From Bog-473 sp963755375 (lineage in GTDB: Bacteria > Actinomycetota > Acidimicrobiia > Acidimicrobiales > RAAP-2), in NCBI GenBank assembly GCA_963755375.1, contig CAVWKG010000016.1, positions 2,728,001-2,792,000 on the forward strand: a stretch of 64,000 nucleotides of DNA, written 5' to 3'. The notes under the pieces were generated by a model. That model had not been told where the DNA came from. It worked only from the letters and a program-made list of their open reading frames with translations, and ran no database searches. Shown one piece after another: positions 9,973-18,585 of this stretch. Numbering within the stretch: position 1 is the first letter of the stretch; every line of letters begins with the position of its first letter. The position numbers were made by a program, and so were the translations under genes.

Positions 9973-11241
9973 TCAGGCGGAACGGGCGTCGAGCGCGCGT
10001 CGCAGCAGGTCAAGAGCCGAAATGGCTCCGTACTGGCGCACGCGTTCCCGGTCGCCGGGCACCCGCAGCTCACGGGTCTGGGCCTTTTGGCCGGGGAGGT
10101 GGAGGCCCACGAACACCGTCCCCGCCGCCACCCCCTCCTGCTCCTCGGGCCCGGCCACCCCGGTGATGCCGAGACCCACGTCGGCCCGGGTCACCCGGGC
10201 GGCACCCTCGGCCATGGCCGCCGCGGCGGACTCGGTGACCACCGGCCCGGCCGGCACCCCGAGTACGTCGAATTTGACCTGCGAGTCGTAGGCGACGACA
10301 CCGCCGCGAAACCATGACGAGGCCCCAGCCACGTTCACGAGGCGGGAGGCGATGAGGCCGCCGGTCAGCGACTCCGCGACACCGAAGGTCAGTCCGCGTT
10401 CGATGAGACGGGTGGCCACCGCGACCTCCATCGACTCGTCGTCGGCACCGAAGACGATGTCACCGAGCCGCTCCTCAATGGCGCGACGCACCTCGGCGTC
10501 CTCCTTGTCGAGCAATGCCGTGACATCATCGAGGGTGCGGGCGCGGGCGGTGATACGCACCTTGATCCCCTCGATCCCCGAAGCCAAAAACGCCAGCGTG
10601 ACGTCGCCGGCGGCGTCGAGCGCGTCGATACGCTCCTGGAGAGACTCGGACAGGCCAGATTCGCTCGCCCCCCACGTACGCAAGACGCGGCTGGCGATCA
10701 CGCCCGACTCCTCGCCCGTCTCGGCCATGCGGGCGCGCAGGTCGGGCAGGATGGCGCGCTCGAACATCTCGGCCATCTCGTAGGGGACGCCGGGCACTGC
10801 ATAGACGACCTTGTTGCCGACCGGGCAGACGAGGCCGGGTGCGGTGCCGGCCACCTGGGGGATGACCGTCGCGCCCTGCGGCACGTCAGCCTGGCGCGCG
10901 TTGTTGGCAGACATGGCGCGGCCCCGCGCCTCAAAGAAACCGGCGATGACGGCGACGATCGCCTGGTCGCGCACCAGCGGGACACCCATGACCTCAGCGA
11001 TGGCCTCCCGAGTGATGTCGTCCTGGGTCGGCCCCAACCCGCCGCACATGATGACGCCGTCGCTGCGGGCCAGCGCGGTGCGGAGTGCGAGGGTGATGCG
11101 AACGTGATTGTCACCTACGGCCTGATGAAAATGGGAGTCCACGCCGTTGGCGGCCAGGTGCTCGCCCAGCCAGGCGGAGTTGGTGTCGGCAATCTGGCCC
11201 AGGAGTAGCTCGGTGCCCACTGCGACAATCTCGATCCTCAT
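9973..11241 (-). CDS. cinA: CinA: nicotinamide-nucleotide amidohydrolase / competence-damage protein
   Basis: 422 residues, the normal two-domain length. The N-terminal MoCF-like domain starts MRIEIVAVGTELLLGQIADTNSAWL and contains MCGGLGPTQDDITREA. The C-terminal CinA deamidase domain has AESLTGGLIASRLVNVAG and SWFRGGVVAYDSQVK, then GITGVAGPEEQEG. It recycles nicotinamide mononucleotide and pyridine-nucleotide repair products. Located 9 bp after pgsA in the conserved actinobacterial order rimO-pgsA-cinA-recA, here separated from recA by about 8 kb of envelope and signalling genes. Confidence 0.95.
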   Translation of the reverse strand: MRIEIVAVGTELLLGQIADTNSAWLGEHLAANGVDSHFHQAVGDNHVRITLALRTALARSDGVIMCGGLGPTQDDITREAIAEVMGVPLVRDQAIVAVIAGFFEARGRAMSANNARQADVPQGATVIPQVAGTAPGLVCPVGNKVVYAVPGVPYEMAEMFERAILPDLRARMAETGEESGVIASRVLRTWGASESGLSESLQERIDALDAAGDVTLAFLASGIEGIKVRITARARTLDDVTALLDKEDAEVRRAIEERLGDIVFGADDESMEVAVATRLIERGLTFGVAESLTGGLIASRLVNVAGASSWFRGGVVAYDSQVKFDVLGVPAGPVVTESAAAAMAEGAARVTRADVGLGITGVAGPEEQEGVAAGTVFVGLHLPGQKAQTRELRVPGDRERVRQYGAISALDLLRRALDARSA

Positions 11242-11250
11242 GGCGGGACC

Positions 11251-11844
11251 TTACGATGCGCCCGGTCGGTGCAGCGCCCGCCGGCCGTCGAGCATGTACT
11301 CGGCGCCGGTGTACAGCGTGAGCGCGCAGGCGAACCAGATCACGGCGACCTGCAGCGTGTGCTGATGTGCCAGCGGCGGGATGATGCAGGTGCCGACGGC
11401 GAAGTCCTGCACGAAAGTCTTGAGCTTGGCCGACTTCCGGGCCGGAATCGAGACGCCGTATCGCCCCACCCAGGAGCGGTACAGCTGCATGCCCACCTCG
11501 CGGATCGTGATGAGGATGACCGGCAGCCACGGCAGGTGGCCCTGGGCGGAGAGCGTGATGAGGGCGCCGAGGACGACGGCCTTGTCGGCCAAGGGGTCGA
11601 GGAAGGCTCCCGAGCGGGTGGTGCCGTGGCGGCGGGCTATGTAGCCATCGAGCCCGTCGCTGCCGGCGAGCACCAGGCCGACCACCACGTTGACCCACGA
11701 CGCCCCCCAAGCGACGAGCATGAGCACGTAGACCGGTGCGGCGAGCAGCCGGGCCACGGTGACGGCGTTCGCCGGGGTGACCAGGGCGCTCGGGCCGAAG
11801 GTGAACCCCGCCTGTGAGCTGGGTTCGTGCGTGGCCTCGCTCAC
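11251..11844 (-). CDS. pgsA: CDP-diacylglycerol-glycerol-3-phosphate phosphatidyltransferase
   Basis: 197 residues. The CDP-alcohol phosphatidyltransferase signature D-G-x2-AR-x8-G-x3-D-x3-D is present as DGLDGYIARRHG...GAFLDPLADK (about 84-105). Several hydrophobic helices surround it (VYVLMLVAWGASWVNVVVGLVL and later). It makes phosphatidylglycerophosphate at the inner membrane. It overlaps the rimO stop by 4 bp (ATGA) and is followed by cinA, supporting a rimO-pgsA-cinA operon. A related actinobacterial function (phosphatidylinositol phosphate synthase) is less likely given the gene order. Confidence 0.9.
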   Translation of the reverse strand: MSEATHEPSSQAGFTFGPSALVTPANAVTVARLLAAPVYVLMLVAWGASWVNVVVGLVLAGSDGLDGYIARRHGTTRSGAFLDPLADKAVVLGALITLSAQGHLPWLPVILITIREVGMQLYRSWVGRYGVSIPARKSAKLKTFVQDFAVGTCIIPPLAHQHTLQVAVIWFACALTLYTGAEYMLDGRRALHRPGAS

Positions 11845-13334
11845 GGCGCTGCCGCTCCGGCGCCAGTGAGGGCCGGATTCCGGTCGGCGGCCGCCACGGC
11901 GTGGAGGTCCGGACCCTCAGCGCCGGTGATGGTGACCTCGACGAGGCTGCCCACCGCCAATTCCGTCGGCAGGTACACGATGCCGTCGATCTCGGGCGCC
12001 TCGTGCACCGTACGTCCACGGCCAGGTGCGTCGACGAGGACCCGGCGGATGGCGCCGATGAGCGCGTCGCGCTTGGCTGCCGTAATGGCGTCCTGGAGCT
12101 CAGCGCACTCGCGCAGGCGCTCGAGGGCGAGCGCGGCCGGCACCTGCTCGTCGAGGCCGGCGGCGTGGGTGCCGTCCTCGCGGGAGAACGGGAAGAAGCC
12201 GGCCCAGTCGAGCTGCGCGTCATTGAGGAAATCGAGTAGGAGGTCGTGATCTCGCTCGGTCTCACCCGGGTAGCCCAGGATGAAGGAAGACCGGAACGTG
12301 GCGTCGCGGTCGACGGCCCTGATGTCGGCGATGCGACGCAGGAAGCGGTCGCCATCGCCCCAGCGGCGCATGCGGGCGAGCAGCGGTCGAGCGACGTGCT
12401 GCAGCGAGAGGTCGAAGTACGGCACTCCCGTGGCGAGGACGGTCTCGATCAGCTCGTCGGTCAACCCCGAGGGATAGAGGTAGAGCAAGCGGGTACGTTC
12501 CACCCGGGCCGACACGGCACGGGTGAGTGCGGCGATGGGCGAAGGGCCATGGGCGGTGCGGGTCCGCCGGCCAGGGCCTGTCCGGTCCCGACCGTACGAG
12601 GCGAGGTCCTGCGCGACGAGGACGATCTCACGCAATGCGGGCGCGCCATCAGCGGGCGCGCGTAGCGCGTCGACCTCGGCCAACACCTCCTGCGGCGAAC
12701 GGGACCGCTGCTTGCCCCGGAACGACGGGATGGCGCAGAACCCACAGATGCGGTCACAACCCTCAGCGACCTTCACGTAGGCCCAGGGGGCGCGGGAGGC
12801 GGGGCGGGGTAGCTCCAGGAGGTCGAACCCCTTCGTGGTTGGTGCGTGTGGGACGGAACGCCGTGAGGGCGCGAGGGTGACCGGGACGGCGTCCGCGCTG
12901 GATGGTGACGTGGGGGGAGCTGTCAGCTCGGCACCAAACCCTGCCACCAGGTCGACCTCGGGCAGCGCGTCGCGCAATTCGTCGCCGTAGCGCTCGGCCA
13001 TGCAGCCGGTCACGACCAGGCGGGCGCCAGGCTGGCGGGATTCGGCGAGCGTCAACACGGTGTCGATCGACTCCTGGCGAGCGGCGTCGATGAAGGCACA
13101 CGTGTTGACCACAATGAGATCCGCGGTGTCGGGATCCTGGGCGCGCCCATATCCCTGTGCGGTGAGATAGCCCTCCAACTTGTCGGAATCGACCTGGTTC
13201 TTCGGGCACCCCAAGGTCTGCAGCCAGTAGCGGCCCACCACGTCACACACTCCTCGCACCAGGCCGGATCCCGCCGGGGCGACGGGGCTCGGCAGGCCCG
13301 CCTCCGCGGGCCGACTTTCCGGATCGTCCGGCAC
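11841..13334 (-). CDS. rimO: Ribosomal protein S12 methylthiotransferase RimO
   Basis: 497 residues. The UPF0004 domain carries three Cys (LGCPKNQVD, VNTCAFID, VTGCMAERYG) for the auxiliary 4Fe-4S cluster. The radical-SAM cluster motif is EGCDRICGFCAIPSFRG (CxxxCxxC). RSRSPQEVLAEV and FILGYPGETERDHD follow, and a C-terminal TRAM-like segment (PTELAVGSLVEVTI) ends the protein. It adds a methylthio group to an Asp of S12. The extra 36 residues at the N-terminus are low complexity; a start nearer YWLQTLGCPKN is possible. It lies 19 bp after tRNA-Ser on the same strand. Confidence 0.95.
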   Translation of the reverse strand: MPDDPESRPAEAGLPSPVAPAGSGLVRGVCDVVGRYWLQTLGCPKNQVDSDKLEGYLTAQGYGRAQDPDTADLIVVNTCAFIDAARQESIDTVLTLAESRQPGARLVVTGCMAERYGDELRDALPEVDLVAGFGAELTAPPTSPSSADAVPVTLAPSRRSVPHAPTTKGFDLLELPRPASRAPWAYVKVAEGCDRICGFCAIPSFRGKQRSRSPQEVLAEVDALRAPADGAPALREIVLVAQDLASYGRDRTGPGRRTRTAHGPSPIAALTRAVSARVERTRLLYLYPSGLTDELIETVLATGVPYFDLSLQHVARPLLARMRRWGDGDRFLRRIADIRAVDRDATFRSSFILGYPGETERDHDLLLDFLNDAQLDWAGFFPFSREDGTHAAGLDEQVPAALALERLRECAELQDAITAAKRDALIGAIRRVLVDAPGRGRTVHEAPEIDGIVYLPTELAVGSLVEVTITGAEGPDLHAVAAADRNPALTGAGAAAP

Positions 13335-13353
13335 CAGGTGCCCGACTCCCGAG

Positions 13354-13442
13354 CGGAGAGGGAGGGATTTGAACCCTCGGACCCGGTTACCCAGGTCAAC
13401 TCATTAGCAGTGAGTCCGATTCGGCCGCTCTCGCACCTCTCC
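13354..13442 (-). tRNA. tRNA-Ser (anticodon GCT)
   Basis: 89 nt. The acceptor arm GGAGAGG pairs with CCTCTCC and the discriminator is G. The anticodon stem is ACTCA/TGAGT around the loop CTGCTAA. A long class II variable arm follows, and the T-arm GAGGGTTCAAATCCCTC closes. CCA is not encoded. Confidence 0.96.
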
Positions 13443-13506
13443 ATGCAGGTCAGAGCCTGTTTACGCCTCCAACCCTACCGTGTGTTGTCTGGTGAGCGAT
13501 TTCCAC

Positions 13507-13590
13507 TCAAGCGGTGAAGCTGAATGGCGGGTACCGATCAGTGAGGAAGCCGACGTAGGCCTCTACGTGGAGCGCGTCGACGAATTGCGG
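13507..13590 (-). pseudogene. Decayed DUF4389 C-terminal fragment 1
   Basis: An open stretch of 27 codons reads ...ALHVEAYVGFLTDRYPPFSFTA and stops. The string AYxxFLTDRYPPFS is the typical end of DUF4389 membrane proteins. An in-frame TAA two codons upstream removes the rest. It lies directly after the DUF4386 gene 13605-14360. The 35-bp core is almost repeated at 14400-14436. The rest of 13443-13506 shows nothing recognisable. Confidence 0.65.
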
Positions 13591-13604
13591 GCCTTATCTC
13601 GCGA

Positions 13605-14360
13605 TCAGATTGGCTGCACCTCGGGATTTGCGTTCTGAGAGAGGACTGGAGACCGATTGAATCCTTTGAAGGTGAGCCAGAGACCGAGCGACAGCTCCCA
13701 AAGGGCGATGAGGAGACCAGCGATCCCCGCCAATGCGGTGACCTGGTGGTCGCCGCGGAACAACGTTGCAGTTGCGGAAATGAAGAGCAACGGAGCACCG
13801 ATGAGCCCCAGCGCGGGGATGAGACGCGGGACAAGGCCGGATCGGTACATCAAGTAGCCCAGCAGCAACGCATTCACGCCCGGCATGAAGCTATCTCCGA
13901 GCACGAAGGTCCAGTCTCGGACGTGGACGAGCGCCTGTCCGACGGCGACAAGGGAAGCGTGATCCGTGCCCATGGCTCCCAGATTCTGTTGCAACGCCAC
14001 TACTGCAAGGAGGCTGAGAGTGCCGATAACAAGGATGGAGCCTTCCAAAACACGCGAGGCCACGAAGCCGAGTGCGACTGTCTCGTTCTGTCGCTTGACT
14101 ACTGGAAAAAGTGTCACGGCGGTGCCTATGCCGGCCAAGGCGGTGATGAAATACAGGAAGCAACCAAGAAGCACGCGGGTGTCGGAACCGGAACCAAGGA
14201 TGAAGTTTGTTTGGTACAAGACGGGATGGAGCAGGACAACCGCCGGGAGCGAAACGAAGGTGATCAAGTAGAAGATGCCCGCGACCAGAGCAGTTTTCCG
14301 CATCCCCTCCATCGGCCGTCGTCTCACTGCATTCGTTTCTAGCGCTGTGGTCATGTCCAT
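13605..14360 (-). CDS. DUF4386 family membrane protein
   Basis: 251 residues with six to seven hydrophobic helices, beginning MRKTALVAGIFYLITFVSLP after a short cytosolic lead. Conserved DUF4386 features are the early YLITFV helix, the SRVLEGSILV segment mid-protein, the RSGLVPRLIPALGLIGAPLL block and a late ELSLGLWLTFKGF. Function unknown; members are common in actinobacteria and firmicutes beside stress or signalling genes. It is the last gene of the minus-strand run hydrolase-DUF4386-DUF4386. Confidence 0.85.
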   Translation of the reverse strand: MDMTTALETNAVRRRPMEGMRKTALVAGIFYLITFVSLPAVVLLHPVLYQTNFILGSGSDTRVLLGCFLYFITALAGIGTAVTLFPVVKRQNETVALGFVASRVLEGSILVIGTLSLLAVVALQQNLGAMGTDHASLVAVGQALVHVRDWTFVLGDSFMPGVNALLLGYLMYRSGLVPRLIPALGLIGAPLLFISATATLFRGDHQVTALAGIAGLLIALWELSLGLWLTFKGFNRSPVLSQNANPEVQPI

Positions 14361-14394
14361 CCCCTTTTCGATTTATTGGAAGATCTCGATTGCA

Positions 14395-14470
14395 GCCCGG
14401 TGAGGAAGCCGATGTAGGCCTCTACGCGGAGCGCGTGGCGGTAGGCGCTGACAAGGAAGTCCCGGATCCG
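14395..14470 (-). pseudogene. Decayed DUF4389 fragment 2 (out of frame, overlaps the DUF4386 tail)
   Basis: On the minus strand the frame reads DFLVSAYRHALRVEAYIGFLTG, closely matching fragment 1 (ALHVEAYVGFLTD). It overlaps the last codons of the DUF4386 gene ending at 14422 in a different frame. That gene's final residues (SGTSLSAPTATRSA) and stop therefore come from out-of-frame DUF4389 DNA, which points to an old deletion joining the two genes. Confidence 0.6.
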
Positions 14471-15123
14471 TGGGAAGTGAACCCCTTGGTGAAGAGCCAG
14501 ATGGGTAGGATCAACTCGAAGAGACCGCCGATGACCAGCGCCAGCATCCCTGCGCCGTGCGTCACGTTGATGAGGTTGAACATGGCCAAAACGCTTCCCA
14601 GCAAGAAGACGGGATAGCCGATGACGCCCAGCATGGAGAGGTTCCTCGGCACGATCCTCGAAGTCAGCAGGGCAGACGAGAGGACGAGGCCTGCAACACC
14701 AGATACCGCGTAGATCGCAAGCACATACGCATTCCAGTACGCGTGGCTCGTCAGGAAGTACACGCCCACTGCCACAAGTGTGAGGCACTCCGTCACCCTC
14801 AGCGCCAGGTAGGCCCGCGCTCGAAGTGGTGCCGACGGTGTGAGTATCCGCCGCATGGAAGCGCCGTTGGCTGCGACGGCGAGGCCGCAGCACACCAGAA
14901 GGAACACGCCGACGATGAGGGCAGTGTGGGCGGTCGTGCTCGAGAAGTACGAGCGGATGAGCGCATTACCGATCGCGAAGGTGAAGGTGGCAGTGAGGAA
15001 GCACAGTCCGACGAGGACTGAGGTCTTGCTGACGGATGTCGTGGTCGGTGTCGGAGCGCCCCTGGTCGGCCAAGACGTGGTGGGTGCCTGAAGCATCGAT
15101 CGGTCCAGTTTCGCCGTCTTCAT
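14422..15123 (-). CDS. DUF4386 family membrane protein, C-terminus altered
   Basis: 233 residues with about six helices (SVLVGLCFLTATFTFAIGNA, LIVGVFLLVCCGLAVAANG and so on). The late motif LFELILPIWLFTKGF aligns with the LWLTFKGF end of the neighbouring paralogue. The N-terminal 30 residues are Thr/Pro rich. ATG 15123 overlaps the hydrolase stop by 4 bp, so it is translated with that gene. The last 14 residues are read from a DUF4389 fragment in the wrong frame, so this is probably a truncated but still expressed protein. Confidence 0.8.
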   Translation of the reverse strand: MKTAKLDRSMLQAPTTSWPTRGAPTPTTTSVSKTSVLVGLCFLTATFTFAIGNALIRSYFSSTTAHTALIVGVFLLVCCGLAVAANGASMRRILTPSAPLRARAYLALRVTECLTLVAVGVYFLTSHAYWNAYVLAIYAVSGVAGLVLSSALLTSRIVPRNLSMLGVIGYPVFLLGSVLAMFNLINVTHGAGMLALVIGGLFELILPIWLFTKGFTSHGSGTSLSAPTATRSA

Positions 15124-17255
15124 GGCCTCGCTCCGATGGTCAGGGCCGGCTCCAGGTGCTCCGTCTCCAGGTGCTCCGTCTCGGACAGATCCACCGCCGG
15201 AGCGGCCGTTCCCCCGGCGGTGGCCCGCTCGGTTCGGATGTCGAGCACGAGCAGGCTCAGGTTCGACACGACCGCCGCACCGATGATCGTCGTGATCAAC
15301 GCGATGCCCCCGCTGGTGACGTGGAAACCGAGTTCGGCTCCGACCACCGCACCGACACCAGCGGCACCGATGCCCTTGGCCCGCATCGCCTTCGGTGTGT
15401 CGGAGCGGACCCAGCCGGCGTAGACCCCGAGCCAGATCGGCACCGCGATCGAGACCACTGCCAACAGCTGGTCGTCAAGCGGCAGGTTCGGCCAGAACCG
15501 AAGCACCAACAGCGCCCCCAGGCACCATCCGCCGAGTCCGAACACGACGGGACCGGCGGAGCGGATCCATGCGCCCGTCTTGCGGCCGGTACCGCCTCGG
15601 CGGCGGATCCGGATCGCCAACACCACGAGCCAGATCACTGCCACCAAGGCCAAGCCGACCAGTGTCCCAAGGATGTCCTTGGCAATCCCTGTCTGCGGTT
15701 GCGATGTGGTGAAGCTGACCTTGTTCGGGGTGTAGCGGGACGTGTCGACCTGGCCGGTGGCGTAGAACGTGGTCAGCAGCTGTGCGCTGGCTTTCGGCTC
15801 GTAGTACCAGAAGTCTTCCGAGTGCCCGAGCCCGGACAAGATGACCTGATGCCCGTTGGAAAGGTGCGGCAACAGCTCCTTGGTGGCGTTCTGGGCCGGT
15901 GTCTCGAAGTCGAGCGTGCCGCCGATGAGCAGCGTCGGGACGCTCGAGTTCTGCACACTGGTGTACTGGTTCTCACCCGGGTTGGCCGGCCAGGCGTGAG
16001 CCAGGCCTCCTGCCCCCCACAAGAACTCCCCGAGGGGATTTCCGATGATCGAGCCCCGGTCCGCGCCGGAGCTGAAGTAGCGCTCGACAGGATGCGCATC
16101 GGCCATCCCGATGCTGGCAAACTCGCCCCAGGTGAACGACGTGGGGAGGGCGAGATTGGCCATCGCCGAGAGGAACCACAGGCCGCTTGGGTCGCCGTGC
16201 GCGGCGGAGATCCACGAGTCGAGGGTCACCGGGCCACCCAGTGGCGAAAGTACCGTGGTCTCATCCGTGAGCCCGAGGAACGTCCCGACCAGCACGTTGC
16301 CAGGCTCGATCGGCAGGGAGAACCAACTGCTCGGCATGTCTGCCGCTATGTGCTGCATGCTCGCGGCAAGGTTTTTGGTGCGGGCGGCGCAGGAAGGCTG
16401 CTTCGCGCACAGCGCCGAGTAACGCTCGATCCCCTGATCGATCTCGGCTCCGCTGTAGATGAAGTTCCCAGGCGGGTTGACCCCGACCATCACCGAGCGG
16501 TCGACGTTCTTTGGGTACATCCACGAGTAGATCATCGCGAGGCGGGTGCCGGCGCTGTCGCTGAGCAGGTCGATGCGCTTGTAGCCGAGCGCGGTGCGAG
16601 CGGCTTCGATGTCGCCGGCCTGCTCCTCCATTGTGTAGCCGGCGAGGTCTACACCGCTTCGCTCAAGCCGCTTCGCGCACGAGGCGAAGGCCTGGGAGTA
16701 CGCGCTCAGCGACGCTTTGGTGAGGTAGTCAGAGTTCTCCAGCGCCGCCGTCACCTCGGGACAGTTGAGCACCGAAGAGCCGTCGACGCCGCGGTAGCCG
16801 ACCATGACGACATCGTGCTGGGCGGCCAGACGGTTCGCTTGGGGGAACGTCATGTTGGTGATGCCCGGGCCGCCGTTCAGATGGAAGATTGGCTCCAACG
16901 GGTGCGATGAGCGAGCCAGGATCCGGATTACTGGCAGCGCGATCAGGCGCGACCGGGGGTCTGCCCGATTCTCGGGCACGACGAGCGTTCCGCAGTCGGC
17001 GCGCATCGCACCCTTCTCGGCCGCATAGGTGCACGGGTGCATGGTCAGCTGGCCGGCGAGCGCCCCCTGCGGGACCGAGACCGCGGCGTCGCCGGGTGCG
17101 AACCCGATGTACGTCAGACCGAGCAACAACACCCCGATGACCACCAGGGCAACGATTCGTGCCCAGGTGAATGCCTTTGGCCTTTGGGCCGGCGGTACTG
17201 GTTGGTCGACTGCCACGGTCTTGCCGTCGCGCTTGGTCTGGTTTTTCTCGATCAT
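15120..17255 (-). CDS. Membrane-anchored alpha/beta hydrolase (S33 peptidase-like) with C-terminal helices
   Basis: 711 residues. One N-terminal helix (ARIVALVVIGVLLLGLTYIGF) anchors an exported domain starting QLTMHPCTYAAEKGAMRADCGTL, as in secreted tripeptidyl aminopeptidases. The oxyanion segment is HLNGGPGI. The nucleophile is probably Ser in LLSDSAGTR, the acid Asp in GGTLDFETP and the base His in SGLGHSED. Two Cys pairs may form disulphides. From about residue 520 come five or more helices (LGTLVGLALVAVIWLVVL onward), an unusual addition. First gene of the three-gene minus-strand operon, divergent from the NarL-type two-component pair. Confidence 0.85.
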   Translation of the reverse strand: MIEKNQTKRDGKTVAVDQPVPPAQRPKAFTWARIVALVVIGVLLLGLTYIGFAPGDAAVSVPQGALAGQLTMHPCTYAAEKGAMRADCGTLVVPENRADPRSRLIALPVIRILARSSHPLEPIFHLNGGPGITNMTFPQANRLAAQHDVVMVGYRGVDGSSVLNCPEVTAALENSDYLTKASLSAYSQAFASCAKRLERSGVDLAGYTMEEQAGDIEAARTALGYKRIDLLSDSAGTRLAMIYSWMYPKNVDRSVMVGVNPPGNFIYSGAEIDQGIERYSALCAKQPSCAARTKNLAASMQHIAADMPSSWFSLPIEPGNVLVGTFLGLTDETTVLSPLGGPVTLDSWISAAHGDPSGLWFLSAMANLALPTSFTWGEFASIGMADAHPVERYFSSGADRGSIIGNPLGEFLWGAGGLAHAWPANPGENQYTSVQNSSVPTLLIGGTLDFETPAQNATKELLPHLSNGHQVILSGLGHSEDFWYYEPKASAQLLTTFYATGQVDTSRYTPNKVSFTTSQPQTGIAKDILGTLVGLALVAVIWLVVLAIRIRRRGGTGRKTGAWIRSAGPVVFGLGGWCLGALLVLRFWPNLPLDDQLLAVVSIAVPIWLGVYAGWVRSDTPKAMRAKGIGAAGVGAVVGAELGFHVTSGGIALITTIIGAAVVSNLSLLVLDIRTERATAGGTAAPAVDLSETEHLETEHLEPALTIGARP

Positions 17256-17367
17256 TGTTCTTCCTTTCGTCGACCCTCGTTGTGCCCTATGGCGAAGTTA
17301 AGATGCGATGGCGAGATCGGCATCGTCGGGAGGCTGTGTTGGCGCTCCTACCATCCGACGATTTGGA

Positions 17368-17385
17368 CTCCTACGTAGGTAGGAG
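17368..17385. promoter_or_regulatory. Perfect palindrome in the divergent promoter region
   Basis: CTCCTACGTAGGTAGGAG has 7-bp arms around GTAG. It lies 34 bp before the histidine-kinase start and about 113 bp before the divergent hydrolase start. A CTCCTACC half-site occurs at about 17345. Dimeric NarL/LuxR-type regulators bind inverted repeats of this kind, so it is a candidate operator of the adjacent regulator. Confidence 0.5.
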
Positions 17386-17418
17386 GCGGGAGCGGAGGGA
17401 GCGGAGTACCTTCAGCGA

Positions 17419-18585
17419 GTGAGCCGAATCGGACACTTCACCCGCACGTACTGGTTCGACCTGCTGATCGCGCTGGTGGCGATCCTGGCGATCGTTGACG
17501 TGGTGCTCGGACGCGGCTCGCCCGGAGCTCCGACCACGACGCTGTGGTTCTGCGTTCCCGCTCTCGTGATCCTGGTGCTACCACTGTTCGCGCGGCGACG
17601 CTTTCCGTTTGCCGGACCGGCGGCGTACTGGCTCTTGGCCGCGGCAATCTCGTTCGTCGACCCGCTGTTGATCCCGTACCCCGACGCCCTCTTCCTGATC
17701 GGGCTGGTGGCTGCATTCCTGCTCGGGAACCTTCGGGACCTCCGGCGGGCCGGCCTCGGACTGGTGATCGTGGTCGGCGCTGCGGTGACCCTCGTCTACA
17801 ACATCCCCGGAGTCTCGGTCGACCAGCTCGTCTTCATTCCCGTCGACTTCGCCGTCGCCTGGGTTGCAGGCTTTGCCGTCCGCGCCCGAGCCGAGCAGGC
17901 CGAGGTGGCGGAGTCGCATGCGACCCAGGCCGAGCAGGAGCGAGATGCAGCGACGCGCGTCGCCGTGGCCGAGGAGCGGGCACGGATCGCGCGTGAGCTG
18001 CACGACATCGTCGCGCACGCCGTCAGCGTGATGGTGCTCCAAGTCGGCGCTGTCAGGCACCAGCTCCCCGACACGATGGCCGAGGATCGCGATGCCCTCA
18101 GGAGTGTCGAGCAGGCCGGGCGCGGCGCGCTGACCGAGATGCGCCGTCTGCTCAGTGTGATGCGCCGTGAAGGCGATGGCATCGAGCTCGCCCCTCAGCC
18201 CGGCCTCGACGGCCTCGACTCATTGGTGGAAGAGATCGGCCGCGCCGGGCTTCCGGTCAAGCTGCACCTCGAAGGGGAGCGTGTGCCGCTCCCGCCAGGG
18301 GTCGACCTCTCTGCGTATCGGATCGTGCAGGAGGGTCTCACCAACGCGCTCAAGCACGCCCGCGCCAGCCACGCGGAGGTCACCGTCCGGTATGGTCCCG
18401 ACGAGGTAGGGATCGAAGTGCGCGACGACGGCACCGGCGCGGCGCCGAGCGACGGCTACGGCCACGGACTGATCGGCATCCGCGAGCGCGTCAGACTCTA
18501 CGGCGGCGAGATGACCGCAGGCAGGACAAACGGTGGCGGGTTCACGCTCAGCACTCGCCTCCCACTCACCTCAGACCGGCCATGA
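17419..18585 (+). CDS. NarL-type sensor histidine kinase (HisKA_3)
   Basis: 388 residues from GTG. Six N-terminal hydrophobic segments (about 10-155) form a membrane sensor. A short coiled-coil rich in Glu/Ala follows. The phospho-acceptor motif is RIARELHDIVAHAVSVMVLQ (His near 194), and the ATPase boxes include LTNALKHA, VRDDGTGA and GHGLIGIRERV. Almost no exported loop is present, so it may sense the membrane, as in DesK. Its stop overlaps the regulator start by 4 bp. Confidence 0.93.
   Translation: MSRIGHFTRTYWFDLLIALVAILAIVDVVLGRGSPGAPTTTLWFCVPALVILVLPLFARRRFPFAGPAAYWLLAAAISFVDPLLIPYPDALFLIGLVAAFLLGNLRDLRRAGLGLVIVVGAAVTLVYNIPGVSVDQLVFIPVDFAVAWVAGFAVRARAEQAEVAESHATQAEQERDAATRVAVAEERARIARELHDIVAHAVSVMVLQVGAVRHQLPDTMAEDRDALRSVEQAGRGALTEMRRLLSVMRREGDGIELAPQPGLDGLDSLVEEIGRAGLPVKLHLEGERVPLPPGVDLSAYRIVQEGLTNALKHARASHAEVTVRYGPDEVGIEVRDDGTGAAPSDGYGHGLIGIRERVRLYGGEMTAGRTNGGGFTLSTRLPLTSDRP

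Noticed and set aside
15036..16910. 624-codon plus-strand frame
   Set aside because: Antisense shadow of the hydrolase gene, which has catalytic motifs and coupled neighbours.
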